Shown: in pieces, positions 7,793 to 16,611 of the stretch
Layout: each line of letters begins with the position of its first letter
How positions within the stretch are numbered: the stretch's first letter is position 1
Source: JANQIO01 sp043585095
GTDB taxonomy: Bacteria; Pseudomonadota; Gammaproteobacteria; Pseudomonadales; Halieaceae
DNA length: 64,000 nucleotides
Assembly (NCBI GenBank): GCA_043585095.1
Contig: CP121321.1
Span: forward strand, 1,550,001 to 1,614,000
Reading direction: 5' to 3'
The notes under the pieces: model-generated
Database searches by the model: none
Seen by the model: the letters and a program-made list of their open reading frames with translations, nothing else
What the model was told of the DNA's origin: nothing
Program-made: the position numbers and the translations under genes

Positions 7793-8806
7793 TTACAGGG
7801 CGATCTCAGCCATCGTTCTAAGCGTCTCCTTTTCCCCGTAGAACAGCAGTGAGGTCACCGGAGACTTTCGCCAGTCTTCCAACTTTTCTGCGATACGCTC
7901 TTTGGGTCCGCACAAGGAAATTTCGTCCGCGAATGCGCTGGGCACTTCGGCGATAGCTTCTTCACGCTTGCCCTCAAAGAACAGGTCCTGGATTCGGTCA
8001 GCTTCGGCTGCAAATCCCATTCGTGCCATCAGCTCTTTATGGAAATTGCGTTTCTTCGCGCCCATACCGCCTATATAGAAACCCAACATGGCCTTTACCG
8101 GGTACAGGGCGTCATCGAGGTTGTCGTTGATACTCACTACGCAGCCAGCGGAGATTTCAAATCCGGGCTTAGCGCCCGCAATTTGATCGGCATAGACTTC
8201 CTGACGATAGGGGGAATAGTAAAGCGGCAGCCAGCCATCGGCTATCTCGGCGGTTTGGGTGACGTTTTTAGGACCCTCCGCGCCAATAAATATTGGCACA
8301 TCGGCGCGAAGGGGATGGGTGATCGGTTTTAAGGGTTTGCCCATTCCCCACCCACCTTCGCCTGTGTAGGGCAGGGGGTAGTGTTCTCCGTCATTGGTTA
8401 CCGGGGCTTCTCTAGCCAGAACCTGGCGAATAATGCTGACGTATTCGCGGGTTCGGCTAATCGGCTTGCTGTAGGGCTGTCCGTACCAACCTTCGACCAC
8501 CTGTGGACCAGACACACCCAGTCCGAGCATCATGCGTCCGTTGGACATGTGATCCAGGGCAAGGGTTGCCATCGCGCACGCCGTGGGTGTGCGCGCGGAC
8601 AGCTGGGCAACGCCAGTGCCCAGGCGGATTTTGCTGGTGTGCGCGCCAATCCACGCGAGTGGGGTAAAACAGTCATTGCCCCAGGATTCGGCAGTCCAGA
8701 CGGAGTCGTAGCCCAAATTCTCGGCTTCCTGCGCCAGTTCGACATGGGATGGTGGGTACATGGCGCCCCAATATCCAAGCTGTAGCCCCAGTTTGAGGTC
8801 GGCCAT
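7793..8806 (-). CDS. LLM-class (luciferase-fold) flavin oxidoreductase
   Basis: This 337-residue protein has the bacterial luciferase-like TIM barrel. Its N-terminus (LKLGLQLGYWGAMYPPSHVELAQEAE), the segment YDSVWTAESWGNDCFTPLAWIGAHT and the motif GRMMLGLGVSGP are typical of F420-dependent LLM enzymes rather than FMN monooxygenases. Its substrate is unknown; such enzymes are often found in lipid and steroid degraders. The start is supported by AAGGA eight bases before ATG. It stands alone, convergent with the tRNA cluster and divergent from moaC. F420 use is inferred from subfamily resemblance. Confidence 0.88.
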   Translation of the reverse strand: MADLKLGLQLGYWGAMYPPSHVELAQEAENLGYDSVWTAESWGNDCFTPLAWIGAHTSKIRLGTGVAQLSARTPTACAMATLALDHMSNGRMMLGLGVSGPQVVEGWYGQPYSKPISRTREYVSIIRQVLAREAPVTNDGEHYPLPYTGEGGWGMGKPLKPITHPLRADVPIFIGAEGPKNVTQTAEIADGWLPLYYSPYRQEVYADQIAGAKPGFEISAGCVVSINDNLDDALYPVKAMLGFYIGGMGAKKRNFHKELMARMGFAAEADRIQDLFFEGKREEAIAEVPSAFADEISLCGPKERIAEKLEDWRKSPVTSLLFYGEKETLRTMAEIAL

Positions 8807-8958
8807 GATTCAGTCCTTTGTTGTCAGTGGGACCACAGTATAATGCAGGGCAATAGCTTGTAGGCAACTGTCACTGAACTGCTCGACAACGGTCTATTAC
8901 CTGCCCTACACGAGCACCTTATCCAGGCGAATCAAGCTGATACCTATTTTAACTGTTT

Positions 8959-9010
8959 ACTTCGACCATCTACTTCAACCATCTACTTCAACCATCTACT
9001 TCAACAATCT
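8959..9010. repeat. 13-bp tandem repeat, four copies
   Basis: Four adjacent 13-bp units with consensus ACTTCAACCATCT, each later unit differing from consensus by at most one base. They fill part of the gap before moaC and end about 50 bp before its start codon. A further 9-bp repeat (TTTAATTTA, twice) follows directly. No Moco riboswitch-like structure was recognised here. Confidence 0.9.
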
Positions 9011-9060
9011 CACTTAAGCGTTTAATTTAGCCATTTAATTTAACAAGGGAAGTCAGCCAC

Positions 9061-9543
9061 ATGTCAGACCTCACACATATCGACGCCGCTGGGCACGCGC
9101 ATATGGTAGACGTTGGCGCTAAGGCGGTGACCGAACGCATCGCGGTGGCCAGTGCTCGCGTAAAGATGCAGGCCGAGACCCTGGAGCTGATTCAAAGGGG
9201 CGGTCACGATAAGGGCGACGTTTTTGCCGTGGCTCGTATAGCAGGTATACAGGCCGCGAAACGTTGCAGCGATTTAATACCGCTTTGCCACCCCCTGCAG
9301 CTGAGCAGTGTTGAAGTCTCGCTGTCCGCTAACCCAGAGCAGTCCTGTGTAGAGGTGCGGGCGCGTTGCAAGCTCGCCGGTCGTACCGGTGTTGAAATGG
9401 AGGCGCTCACGGCGGCTTCAACCGCTGCTTTAACCGTTTACGACATGTGCAAAGCGGTTGATCGTGGCATGGTGATCTCTGACCTTATGCTACTGGAAAA
9501 GCACGGAGGCGCGTCAGGTGACTGGTCGCGCGCTACAGCATGA
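9061..9543 (+). CDS. moaC: Cyclic pyranopterin monophosphate synthase MoaC
   Basis: MoaC converts the MoaA product to cyclic pyranopterin monophosphate, the first stable intermediate of molybdenum cofactor synthesis. All family blocks are present: LTHIDAAGHAHMVDVGAKAVT at the N-terminus, the KGDVFAVARIAGIQAAK helix, LIPLCHPL, and GVEMEALTA...VYDMCKAVDR near the C-terminus. At 160 residues it is full length. GGGAAG lies upstream of ATG and its stop overlaps the moaD start by four bases (ATGA), so the two are translationally coupled. Confidence 0.97.
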   Translation: MSDLTHIDAAGHAHMVDVGAKAVTERIAVASARVKMQAETLELIQRGGHDKGDVFAVARIAGIQAAKRCSDLIPLCHPLQLSSVEVSLSANPEQSCVEVRARCKLAGRTGVEMEALTAASTAALTVYDMCKAVDRGMVISDLMLLEKHGGASGDWSRATA

Positions 9544-9791
9544 TTCGCGTTTTGTTTTTTGCGCGGCTGCGGGAAAGCTTGCGCACTGATGAGCTGCAGT
9601 TCTCCGAGGCTGAGGCGGGAGGCAGCGTAGCGATGCTGCGTGACAGGCTTGCCCAACGTGGCGACCGCTGGGCCGAGGCAATGGGTGCCGAAAACTTGCT
9701 ATGCGCTGTCAACCAGATGCAGGTCGATTCCGAGCATGAGATTGCCGACGGCGATGAAGTGGCCTTCTTTCCTCCTGTTACTGGAGGTTAA
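9540..9791 (+). CDS. moaD: Molybdopterin synthase small subunit MoaD
   Basis: This 83-residue ubiquitin-fold sulfur carrier ends in the obligatory Gly-Gly (FFPPVTGG). MoeB/MoaE chemistry turns that tail into a thiocarboxylate that donates sulfur to the pterin. The N-terminal strand MIRVLFFARLRE is typical. It overlaps moaC by four bases and is followed by moaE after 6 bp. Confidence 0.96.
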   Translation: MIRVLFFARLRESLRTDELQFSEAEAGGSVAMLRDRLAQRGDRWAEAMGAENLLCAVNQMQVDSEHEIADGDEVAFFPPVTGG

Positions 9792-9797
9792 GTCGCG

Positions 9798-10274
9798 ATG
9801 CAGGCTGTACCTTTAGATGATGTGCTTGTTCAGGAAGCGGACTTTGATATCGGCGAGCTGCAGCGTGAGCTGCTGCGCGGGAGCCCACAGACGGGTGCAA
9901 GCGCAGTTTTTGTTGGATCGGTTCGCGGTGGTGAGGAAGGAGAAACTGATCCTGTCACGGCGATGCAGCTAGAGCACTACCCGGGTATGACCCAACGCAG
10001 TATTGGTGACATCATCAACGAAGCCAGAGGGCGCTGGTCTTTGCACCGCGTAAAGGTGATACACCGCGTTGGTCGCCTACTGCCGGGCGACCAGATTGTC
10101 TACGTTGGTGTAAGCAGTTCGCACAGAGCAGATGCCTTTGACGCCTGCGAATTCATCATGGACTATTTGAAGACCCGCGCGCCTTTCTGGAAGAAAGAGT
10201 TCACTACCAATGGCGAACGCTGGGTAGAAGCCCGGCATTCAGACACCAGTGCGGCCCAGCGCTGGGAGCGTTAA
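9798..10274 (+). CDS. moaE: Molybdopterin synthase catalytic subunit MoaE
   Basis: MoaE inserts two sulfurs from MoaD into cyclic pyranopterin to form molybdopterin. The 158-residue sequence carries FVGSVRGG, LEHYPGMT, HRVGRLLPGDQIVYVGVSS and the catalytic C-terminal block MDYLKTRAPFWKKE with its essential lysines. It ends the moaCDE cluster. moaA and moaB are not in this window, so the pathway must be completed elsewhere. Confidence 0.97.
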   Translation: MQAVPLDDVLVQEADFDIGELQRELLRGSPQTGASAVFVGSVRGGEEGETDPVTAMQLEHYPGMTQRSIGDIINEARGRWSLHRVKVIHRVGRLLPGDQIVYVGVSSSHRADAFDACEFIMDYLKTRAPFWKKEFTTNGERWVEARHSDTSAAQRWER

Positions 10275-10400
10275 TGTCGGCGCGGCGCCGCGGACGAACT
10301 GCGCTGCCTGGAATTATTGATGCGTCATTGAAATAAGGGATGACCTCGCAGGTCTCGGGCTGTGTATAATTTGCCGCTTTCCCTGCAGGTGATAACAACA

Positions 10401-10880
10401 ATGAGTTTTGATAACCGCGAATTCCGCAACGCATTGGGTACTTTTGCCACTGGTGTCTGTGTGATAACTGGCGAAGCCAAAGACGCTGGTCCTTTCGGTA
10501 TGACTGTGAATTCCTTTGCGTCCGTATCACTGGAGCCACCGTTGGTGCTGTGGAGCCTGCAAAACAATTCGGAGATGTACGATGTGTTTGAGACATGTAC
10601 GCGCTGGGCGGTCAATATACTGAGTCTCGATCAAAAGGATATTTCGTCGCAATACGCGACCAAAGGCAATCACGCACTGTCTTCCGAGCACAACGAACTT
10701 GGCCGCTGTGGCATGCCGGTGTTGGCCAATAGCCTGGTTAGCCTGGAGTGTGAGCTAGAGGCACGTTATCCCGGTGGCGACCACGCGATACTCGTTGCGA
10801 GAGTTCTGGACATGACGCGTCGCGATGGTGATGAGCCCCTGTTGTTCTGCAACGGTGCTTATGCCGCACTAGCAGGCTAA
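10401..10880 (+). CDS. Flavin reductase domain protein
   Basis: This protein has the flavin reductase-like (DIM6/NTAB, HpaC-type) split-barrel fold. The opening FRNALGTFATGVCVIT, then FGMTVNSFASVSLEPPLVLWSLQ and the C-terminal HAILVARVLDM form the standard FMN-binding pattern. Such proteins supply reduced flavin to a two-component monooxygenase, whose partner is not evident here. I chose the ATG at 10401 (159 aa), since homology begins at SFDNREFRNALG and AGGTGA lies upstream; a 13-codon extension is less likely. The Nudix gene follows after 9 bp. Confidence 0.87.
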   Translation: MSFDNREFRNALGTFATGVCVITGEAKDAGPFGMTVNSFASVSLEPPLVLWSLQNNSEMYDVFETCTRWAVNILSLDQKDISSQYATKGNHALSSEHNELGRCGMPVLANSLVSLECELEARYPGGDHAILVARVLDMTRRDGDEPLLFCNGAYAALAG

Positions 10881-10889
10881 TAACAGCCT

Positions 10890-11420
10890 ATGAAATTTTG
10901 CAGCCATTGCGGTGGTGCCGTTGCGCATCGTGTTCCCGAGGGTGATGACCGGCCACGATTTGTCTGCAGCGACTGCGAGACCATTCACTATTCCAATCCG
11001 CGCGTGATCGTTGGCTGCGTGCCAGAGTACGATGGACGCATTCTGCTGTGTCGCCGTGCTATCGAGCCGCGGATTGGCATGTGGACACTTCCTGCGGGCT
11101 TCATGGAAAACGGTGAAACCACGCTGCAGGGTGCCGCGCGTGAAACCTGGGAAGAGGCCAGGGCGAGAGTCTGCAATCAGGAGCTGTATCGCATTTTCGA
11201 CGTGCCAGGAATTAATCAGGTTTACATGTTCTACAGGGCGAACATTGTGGACGGTGCATTTGGAATCGGCCCTGAGTCGGCGGAGGTTGAGTTGTTCCAT
11301 GAGGACGCAATCCCCTGGGACGAGATCGCCTTTCCGGCTGTCTATCACACGCTAAAAGAATTTCTCCATGACCGACGCGAGTCGCACTGGCCAGTGCGCG
11401 TGTCGGCTATTCGCCGGTGA
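10890..11420 (+). CDS. Zinc-ribbon Nudix hydrolase
   Basis: This 176-residue hydrolase has an N-terminal zinc ribbon (FCSHCG at 3-8 and FVCSDC about 20 residues later) followed by a Nudix domain. The Nudix box runs GFMENGETTLQGAARETWEEA; it keeps the metal-binding REXXEE core, but the usual Gly two residues after EE is replaced. The layout resembles NADH pyrophosphatase-like and ADP-ribose pyrophosphatase-like proteins; the substrate cannot be read from sequence. Its stop overlaps the rmuC GTG start (GTGA). Confidence 0.88.
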   Translation: MKFCSHCGGAVAHRVPEGDDRPRFVCSDCETIHYSNPRVIVGCVPEYDGRILLCRRAIEPRIGMWTLPAGFMENGETTLQGAARETWEEARARVCNQELYRIFDVPGINQVYMFYRANIVDGAFGIGPESAEVELFHEDAIPWDEIAFPAVYHTLKEFLHDRRESHWPVRVSAIRR

Positions 11421-12724
11421 CTGAACAGCAAACACTCGCAGCATTGATCGCGGCTGGATGTGTCGTTGGTATCCTGATTGGTTTTTTCCTTGCCGCTGTC
11501 AGATCGCGACAGCGGGAGAATGAACTGCGCTTGACGCATACACGAGAACTGGCTGAGCAGCGTGAGGAATACGCGCGACTGGAGGCCCGGCAAAGCGCGG
11601 AGGCGACAGCCTCAGATGAAAAGCTGGAAATATTAAAAGTTGCCAAAAAGCAGTTAGAGGACCAGTTCAGCAATCTTGCCAACCGCATTTTCGAAGAGAA
11701 GAGCCAACGCTTCCTGAAAACTAATCGTGACACGCTTGAGACCACCCTGGGGCCTTTACGAACACAATTAAAGGACTTCAAAGCCAAAGTTGAGGATGTC
11801 TATGAGCGCGAGACACGAGACCGCGTCTCACTGCTACACGAGCTTAAGCACCTGAAGGAGCTTAATCAGAAAATGTCTGAGGACGCGGTCAATCTGACGC
11901 GCGCCTTGAAGGGCGATAAGAAAGCTCAGGGCAACTGGGGAGAGGTGGTCCTGGAGCGCGTCCTGGAGGAATCAGGGCTTCGTAAAGGCTACGAATACGA
12001 GACGCAGTTTAGTTCCCATTCGGCGGATGGTCAGCGCCGACAGCCTGATGTGATCGTCAGGTTGCCTGAAAGCAAAGACATTGTCGTGGACGCAAAGGTC
12101 TCCCTGGTTGCCTATGAACGTTATGTGACTAGCGACGCTGAGGATGAAAAACGGCTTGCGCTGTCAGAGCATGTGGCTGCCGTCAAACAACATATTGATA
12201 GTCTCAGCGTTAAGGCTTACGAAAGCCTCGAAGGGGTCAATAGCCTGGATTTTGTGCTGTTGTTCATCCCGATCGAGTCCGCGTTCCTGGCCGCCTTCGA
12301 CGCCGAGCCGGCGATGTTCGCCAATGCCTACGACAAGAATATTATCGTGGTTAGTCCTACCACGCTGCTGGCGACGCTCCGCACGGTGCAGACAATCTGG
12401 CGCTACGAGCATCAAAACCAGAATGCAGAGAAAATTGCATCCCAGGCGGGTGCCATCCACGATCAGTTTGCGCTGGTGCTCGAGTCGCTAGGCGAGGTTG
12501 GCAAGCATCTCGAGCGCGCACACGATAGCTGGGACAAAACCCGGCAGCGAATGGCAAGTGGCCGCGGCAATCTGGTGAAAAGGGTGACCGATCTCGAAAA
12601 ACTGGGCGCGCGCACCAAAAGAAAGCTGCCCAAACAGATGCTGCAGCTCGATGCAGAGCCACCCGACGATGACGGAGATCCGGGGTCAGAGCGGAGCCCC
12701 GCCGACCCCGATAATCCGGAATGA
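11417..12724 (+). CDS. rmuC: DNA recombination protein RmuC
   Basis: RmuC limits inversions at short inverted repeats and is predicted to act as a nuclease at DNA structures. The 435-residue protein begins with one membrane anchor (LAALIAAGCVVGILIGFFLA), continues with a long coiled coil (~35-170), and then the conserved RmuC core starting KKAQGNWGEVVLERVLE and containing PDVIVRLPESKDIVVDAKV, which resembles a restriction-endonuclease-like active site. The GTG start overlaps the Nudix stop by four bases. Confidence 0.95.
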   Translation: MTEQQTLAALIAAGCVVGILIGFFLAAVRSRQRENELRLTHTRELAEQREEYARLEARQSAEATASDEKLEILKVAKKQLEDQFSNLANRIFEEKSQRFLKTNRDTLETTLGPLRTQLKDFKAKVEDVYERETRDRVSLLHELKHLKELNQKMSEDAVNLTRALKGDKKAQGNWGEVVLERVLEESGLRKGYEYETQFSSHSADGQRRQPDVIVRLPESKDIVVDAKVSLVAYERYVTSDAEDEKRLALSEHVAAVKQHIDSLSVKAYESLEGVNSLDFVLLFIPIESAFLAAFDAEPAMFANAYDKNIIVVSPTTLLATLRTVQTIWRYEHQNQNAEKIASQAGAIHDQFALVLESLGEVGKHLERAHDSWDKTRQRMASGRGNLVKRVTDLEKLGARTKRKLPKQMLQLDAEPPDDDGDPGSERSPADPDNPE

Positions 12725-12830
12725 GCGATCGCGGGTCGATTGGGATAGCGCGCCGAACAAGTAGTTTGGGCTGCTCACCACGGCCCTGAGCAAAAAAGAC
12801 ACTATCAAACCCAATATGGAGAGTTTCACT

Positions 12831-13307
12831 ATGGCATTTCCCAAGATCGGCAATATGGCGCCCGCTTTTTCACTTCCAGACCAGGACGGTAATAAGGTCA
12901 GCCTTAAGGACTTTCGTGGTGAGAGCAATGTGGTGCTCTATTTCTATCCAAAGGCGATGACGCCCGGTTGCACCAACCAGGCCTGTGGCATTCGTGACAG
13001 CAAGGCGGCTTTCAAAAAGGCCAAGACCGTGGTGCTAGGCGTCAGCCCGGATCCCGTGGCACGTCTGGGCAAATTCATTGACAAGGAAAACCTGAATTTT
13101 ACGCTACTGTCCGACGAAGACAGGGCTATTACAGAGAAATACGGTTGCTGGGCGCTAAAAAAGTTTATGGGGCGAGAATCAATGGGCGTGCTGCGAACCA
13201 CCTTCATTATCGGCAAGGATGGTCGGCTGAAGCACATCATGGACAAAGTTAAAACCAAATCACATCACGATGATGTTTTGGCGGTGATTGATGATTTGGG
13301 TCTTTAA
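12831..13307 (+). CDS. bcp: Peroxiredoxin of the BCP/PrxQ family
   Basis: This thiol peroxidase reduces hydrogen and organic peroxides with thioredoxin as electron donor. The peroxidatic Cys lies in MTPGCTNQAC, where the second Cys five residues later is the resolving Cys of PrxQ enzymes. The FSLPDQDG and VVLYFYPKAMTPG segments are typical. I prefer the ATG at 12831 (158 aa), because GGAGAG lies seven bases before it and homology starts at MAFPKIG; an ATG five codons earlier overlaps that ribosome site. Confidence 0.94.
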   Translation: MAFPKIGNMAPAFSLPDQDGNKVSLKDFRGESNVVLYFYPKAMTPGCTNQACGIRDSKAAFKKAKTVVLGVSPDPVARLGKFIDKENLNFTLLSDEDRAITEKYGCWALKKFMGRESMGVLRTTFIIGKDGRLKHIMDKVKTKSHHDDVLAVIDDLGL

Positions 13308-13611
13308 GCCGGGGGGAACTTGCAATAATACCCCTTTTTCTACTCATGTAAACCATAGGATTCCCACCTAAGCCACTGTAAACTCGAAAGATTGTTGATG
13401 CTTGGCATTTCGTTTCGGTGAGGGGATCACCGGGACGTTGACCAGCGCCAAGAAAGCGATAACCACAAGGCGCTGTGCAAAAAATTGTAGGTAGTAGCGG
13501 TACGAAACCACTTCCGCTGCTTCGCAACAAGCATGTCGGTGCCATAACAAGTGTTGCTAAGACCATAAACGGCAGAACTAATAGCCGATCCAGTCGGCCG
13601 GGATTGAAAAC
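13308..13611. other. Non-coding gap before the Ig-domain lipoprotein
   Basis: This 304-bp stretch holds no convincing gene. A GGGG...CCCC pairing followed by TTTTT just after the peroxiredoxin stop (to about 13340) may be a weak terminator. Further on are two possible leader structures: CGGTGA-GGGGA-TCACCG (13418-13434) and a GCGCC/GGCGC pairing (about 13446-13474). I compared the latter with the cyclic-di-GMP (GEMM) riboswitch and did not find its conserved core. The remainder presumably contains the promoter of the next gene. Confidence 0.5.
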
Positions 13612-16425
13612 ATGATGGAACTGCGACAATTCAACGCTTTGAATGTTGTATTCGCGGGCCTGCTGGCCCTTCTCCTCAACGCCTGCGGCGGTGGAGGAGG
13701 TGGCAGCGATCCGGGCTTTATTGGCGGTGGCATCGACAATCCCGGCGATGGTGGCGGAACACCCGGGGCCTCGACACTGAGCCTGACGCTAACCGATCCA
13801 GACGGTAATCCCACCACTACAGTGTCATCCAGTGCGCCGGCGACGCTAACGGCGACACTGGTAGACGCAGACGAAGTGCCACTTGAGGCGACGATCGTAA
13901 CAGTCGCGACCGGTTTGGCGACTATCTCGCCAATCGGCGGCTCACAGATTACTGACGAAAATGGTGTGGCAACGTTTCAGCTATTAGCATCAGGAGATTC
14001 TGGCGCCGATACTGCCACCGTTACGGCTGGCGATGTTGTCGCGAGTATTAGCTTTGAGATAGATGCACTACTTACCGTGGCTTTGACGGACTCAACAGGT
14101 AACCCGATTACGCGGGTTTCCGAAGGCAATCCTGGCATTATAACGGTGACATCTTTTGATTCAGACGGTGCGCCCATCCCGGGGGAGGTCGTCACGGTGG
14201 GCAGCACGGCAGGCACGATAGCGCCAACCACGCGACTGACCAATGACAGCGGCGTGGCTTCCTTTGTTTTGGAGGCGGGGGCTGAATCGGGCGCCGGAAC
14301 GGTATCCGCAAGTGTCGGCAATCGGCTTGCCACGGTTAATTTTGAGATCGTCGCGCCCACAACCGACACCAACATCCTGGAAGTTCAGCTGACCGACAGT
14401 GCTGGCACGCCGGTCACTAATATCACCAGTATCGCGCCGGGGGTTCTGACCGTGCGCGCCACGGATTCCTTTGGACAACCCTTGGCCAGCCAGATCATCA
14501 CGGCAGAGTCGGTGATTGGCGTCATCTCGCCAGAATCTGGTAGCGCGCTCACCGACTTGAACGGTGTAGCGACGTTTACCTTGAGCGCTGGCGACACCCT
14601 GGGCGCAGGAACCGTGACGGTAGGCCTGGGCGACCTGTCTCAGGGTTTGAACTTTCAGATAGGCGAAGCCAACCTGCGCCTTGGCCGCTTTGACGGCATG
14701 AATTTCGTTGAGGGTGAAATCGACGCCAGCGCGACATCCCTTCCCGCCGCTGGCTCCACGCCATTGGCCGTATCCGTGGTCGATAGCGATGGCGATCTGG
14801 TAACAAGCGCGGTGCCCGTTATTTTTGCCAGTGGCTGTGCCTCGCTCGACCCACCCTTGGCTGAGATTTCTGCGCAGGTGAACACCGTTAATGGCGTTGC
14901 CACGTCAACCTATACGGCGAGCGGGTGTACGGGCGTTGATAACGTTACTGCGCGCATCGTGCAGGGTAACGCACAGGCGGCTACGGTAGCTCTTACTATT
15001 GCAACGGCTGATGTGAACTCTATTGCTTTTGTGTCAGCCAGCCCCGCAAATATCGCCCTGCAGGGCACTGGCGGTGCCGGTCGCGAGGAAGCCTCTCAGG
15101 TTTCTTTTCAGGTATTTGACACAACCGGCTCACCTGCAGCGAATATCGATGTGGCGTTTAACCTATCCACTACGATAGGTGGCCTATCCTTAACCAACGC
15201 CACGGCGACCACTAACGAGCAGGGTATCGCCCGTGCCATTGTTTTGGCCGGTAATATCTCGACGGCCGTGCGCGTTCGCGCAACCATCGACGCCGGCGGC
15301 GGCAACGAGCTTAGCACCGTATCGGACCAGTTGGTGGTGAGCACCGGCCTGCCCGATCAGGATTCCATTTCACTTTCTGCCAGCCTGCTTAACCCGGGTG
15401 GTGGTAACGTCGACGGTATCGAGTCAGTGCTGACCGTGCGGCTTGCCGACAAGTTCAATAACCCTGTCCCTGATGGCACCGTGGCCTTTTTCACAGCAGA
15501 GTATGGTTCCGTCGAAGATAGCTGTGTGCTGAACAACGGCGGCTGCACCGTCACCTGGCGCAGCCAGGAGCCAAGATTGCCTCTGGTATCCAATACCACC
15601 GAGGACGTTGGGCCCACACAGGCCTTTGTCTCAACAATTTTCAACCGGAACTGCCCGGAAACCGGTGACACTGGTCTGCCCTGCGTGAGCAGCCTGGGTC
15701 CGATTTTCGGCCGGCGTAGCGAGATAACGGTTATTGCCGTGGGTGAAGAATCCTTTGTGGATACCAACGGTAACGGCGTCTACGACTTCGGTGAGCCCTT
15801 TGAGGACCTTCCAGAAGCGTTCCTGGACAAGAATGAAAACGGTATTTTCGACAATACCGCGCCGCTGTGCACCATAGACCCTAACACCGAGGCGGGTAGG
15901 CGCTGTGCAGAAGGCCGTGAAGAGATCTTTTTCGACTTCAATGAAGACGGCGTTTATAACCCTGGCAATGGCATCTACAACGGTTCGCTGTGCCCGCAGG
16001 CAACCGCCGCTGCGGGTCAGTGTTCTCGCGAATTACTGCACGTAAGGGATAACCTTCAGCTGGTGGTAACCGGCGAGCAGCGGGTTGCCCTGCTTGAAGA
16101 TGGCACGACGCCTGTGACGGGCGAAATTGTTTTGCTCCCAGCGTCTGCAAACCGGAATTTTACCGTGGTCGCATCGGACATATACAACAACGTACCGTCG
16201 GCTGGTGCCACAGTAAGCGTAACCGGAGATGCCTGCGAGGTGTTGGGTGGTGATGGTACGGTGCCCAATACGCGGGGGATTGGAGCGTTCTTTACAACCT
16301 TCGTATTGGTGCCGCAGCCGGACAATACAGCTGATCTTCGGGGTTCTGTGGAGATCACCGTCGCAGGTTCTGCGGGAAGTAACGAGGTAACAGTCATTTT
16401 CCCCTGCACGGATCAGGCAAATTGA
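13612..16425 (+). CDS. Large surface lipoprotein with Ig-like (invasin Big_1) repeats and calcium loops
   Basis: This 937-residue protein has a lipoprotein signal: a hydrophobic stretch ending LLLNAC, with lipidated Cys25, then a Gly-rich linker (26-50). Three clear Ig-like repeats of about 95 residues follow (~55-150, 152-246, 255-350), each with LTD-x-x-GNP at the start and a TD-NGVA-F-L-A-G-GA-TV ending typical of intimin/invasin Big_1 domains. More degenerate copies run to ~640. Residues 717-790 contain three EF-hand or dockerin-like Asp/Asn loops (DTNGNGVYD, DKNENGIFD, DFNEDGVYN), likely calcium-binding. It is probably an outer-membrane-anchored adhesin or matrix protein. It stands as a single gene with its own terminator. 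Confidence 0.88.
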   Translation: MMELRQFNALNVVFAGLLALLLNACGGGGGGSDPGFIGGGIDNPGDGGGTPGASTLSLTLTDPDGNPTTTVSSSAPATLTATLVDADEVPLEATIVTVATGLATISPIGGSQITDENGVATFQLLASGDSGADTATVTAGDVVASISFEIDALLTVALTDSTGNPITRVSEGNPGIITVTSFDSDGAPIPGEVVTVGSTAGTIAPTTRLTNDSGVASFVLEAGAESGAGTVSASVGNRLATVNFEIVAPTTDTNILEVQLTDSAGTPVTNITSIAPGVLTVRATDSFGQPLASQIITAESVIGVISPESGSALTDLNGVATFTLSAGDTLGAGTVTVGLGDLSQGLNFQIGEANLRLGRFDGMNFVEGEIDASATSLPAAGSTPLAVSVVDSDGDLVTSAVPVIFASGCASLDPPLAEISAQVNTVNGVATSTYTASGCTGVDNVTARIVQGNAQAATVALTIATADVNSIAFVSASPANIALQGTGGAGREEASQVSFQVFDTTGSPAANIDVAFNLSTTIGGLSLTNATATTNEQGIARAIVLAGNISTAVRVRATIDAGGGNELSTVSDQLVVSTGLPDQDSISLSASLLNPGGGNVDGIESVLTVRLADKFNNPVPDGTVAFFTAEYGSVEDSCVLNNGGCTVTWRSQEPRLPLVSNTTEDVGPTQAFVSTIFNRNCPETGDTGLPCVSSLGPIFGRRSEITVIAVGEESFVDTNGNGVYDFGEPFEDLPEAFLDKNENGIFDNTAPLCTIDPNTEAGRRCAEGREEIFFDFNEDGVYNPGNGIYNGSLCPQATAAAGQCSRELLHVRDNLQLVVTGEQRVALLEDGTTPVTGEIVLLPASANRNFTVVASDIYNNVPSAGATVSVTGDACEVLGGDGTVPNTRGIGAFFTTFVLVPQPDNTADLRGSVEITVAGSAGSNEVTVIFPCTDQAN

Positions 16426-16449
16426 GTTCGTGAGCACAGCGGAAGAGAG

Positions 16450-16473
16450 GGGGCCTGGTGGCCCCTTTTTTTT
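16450..16473 (+). terminator. Rho-independent terminator of the lipoprotein gene
   Basis: GGGGCC (16450-16455), loop TGGT and GGCCCC (16460-16465) form a perfect stem followed by eight T residues. It begins 25 bp after the lipoprotein stop codon. Confidence 0.93.
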
Positions 16474-16566
16474 GATTCTCTTTTTTTGCGCCTATTTCGG
16501 TATTGCAGTAATGCTCCGCGCATTTCCAGTTCACAGATTATTTCCCCGACTTGCCTGCGCAACTAC

Positions 16567-16594
16567 CAACTAATAGGCTATAGTTGATGATCAT
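16567..16594. promoter_or_regulatory. Palindromes upstream of the P450 operon (possible operator)
   Basis: CAACTA (16567-16572) and TAGTTG (16581-16586) form an inverted repeat with an 8-bp centre, and a perfect ATGATCAT palindrome follows immediately (16587-16594). Both lie 18-45 bp upstream of the P450 ATG, where a TetR or MarR repressor could bind. The regulator is not proven; the MarR gene at the other end of the cluster is a candidate. Confidence 0.3.
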
Positions 16595-16611
16595 ATTGAT
16601 AGGAGAATTCC

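Noticed and set aside
8807..9060. Molybdenum cofactor riboswitch before moaC
   Set aside because: The gap is dominated by 13-bp tandem repeats and A+T-rich sequence; no multi-stem aptamer was recognisable.
13440..13510. Possible cyclic-di-GMP (GEMM) riboswitch before the lipoprotein gene
   Set aside because: A GGTAG-like segment and a GCGCC/GGCGC pairing are present, but the conserved GEMM core (GGGACGCAAAGCC-like) is missing.
13249..13629. A 126-codon minus-strand frame in the gap before the Ig-domain lipoprotein
   Set aside because: It overlaps the peroxiredoxin end and the lipoprotein start, lacks a ribosome site and shows no family pattern.
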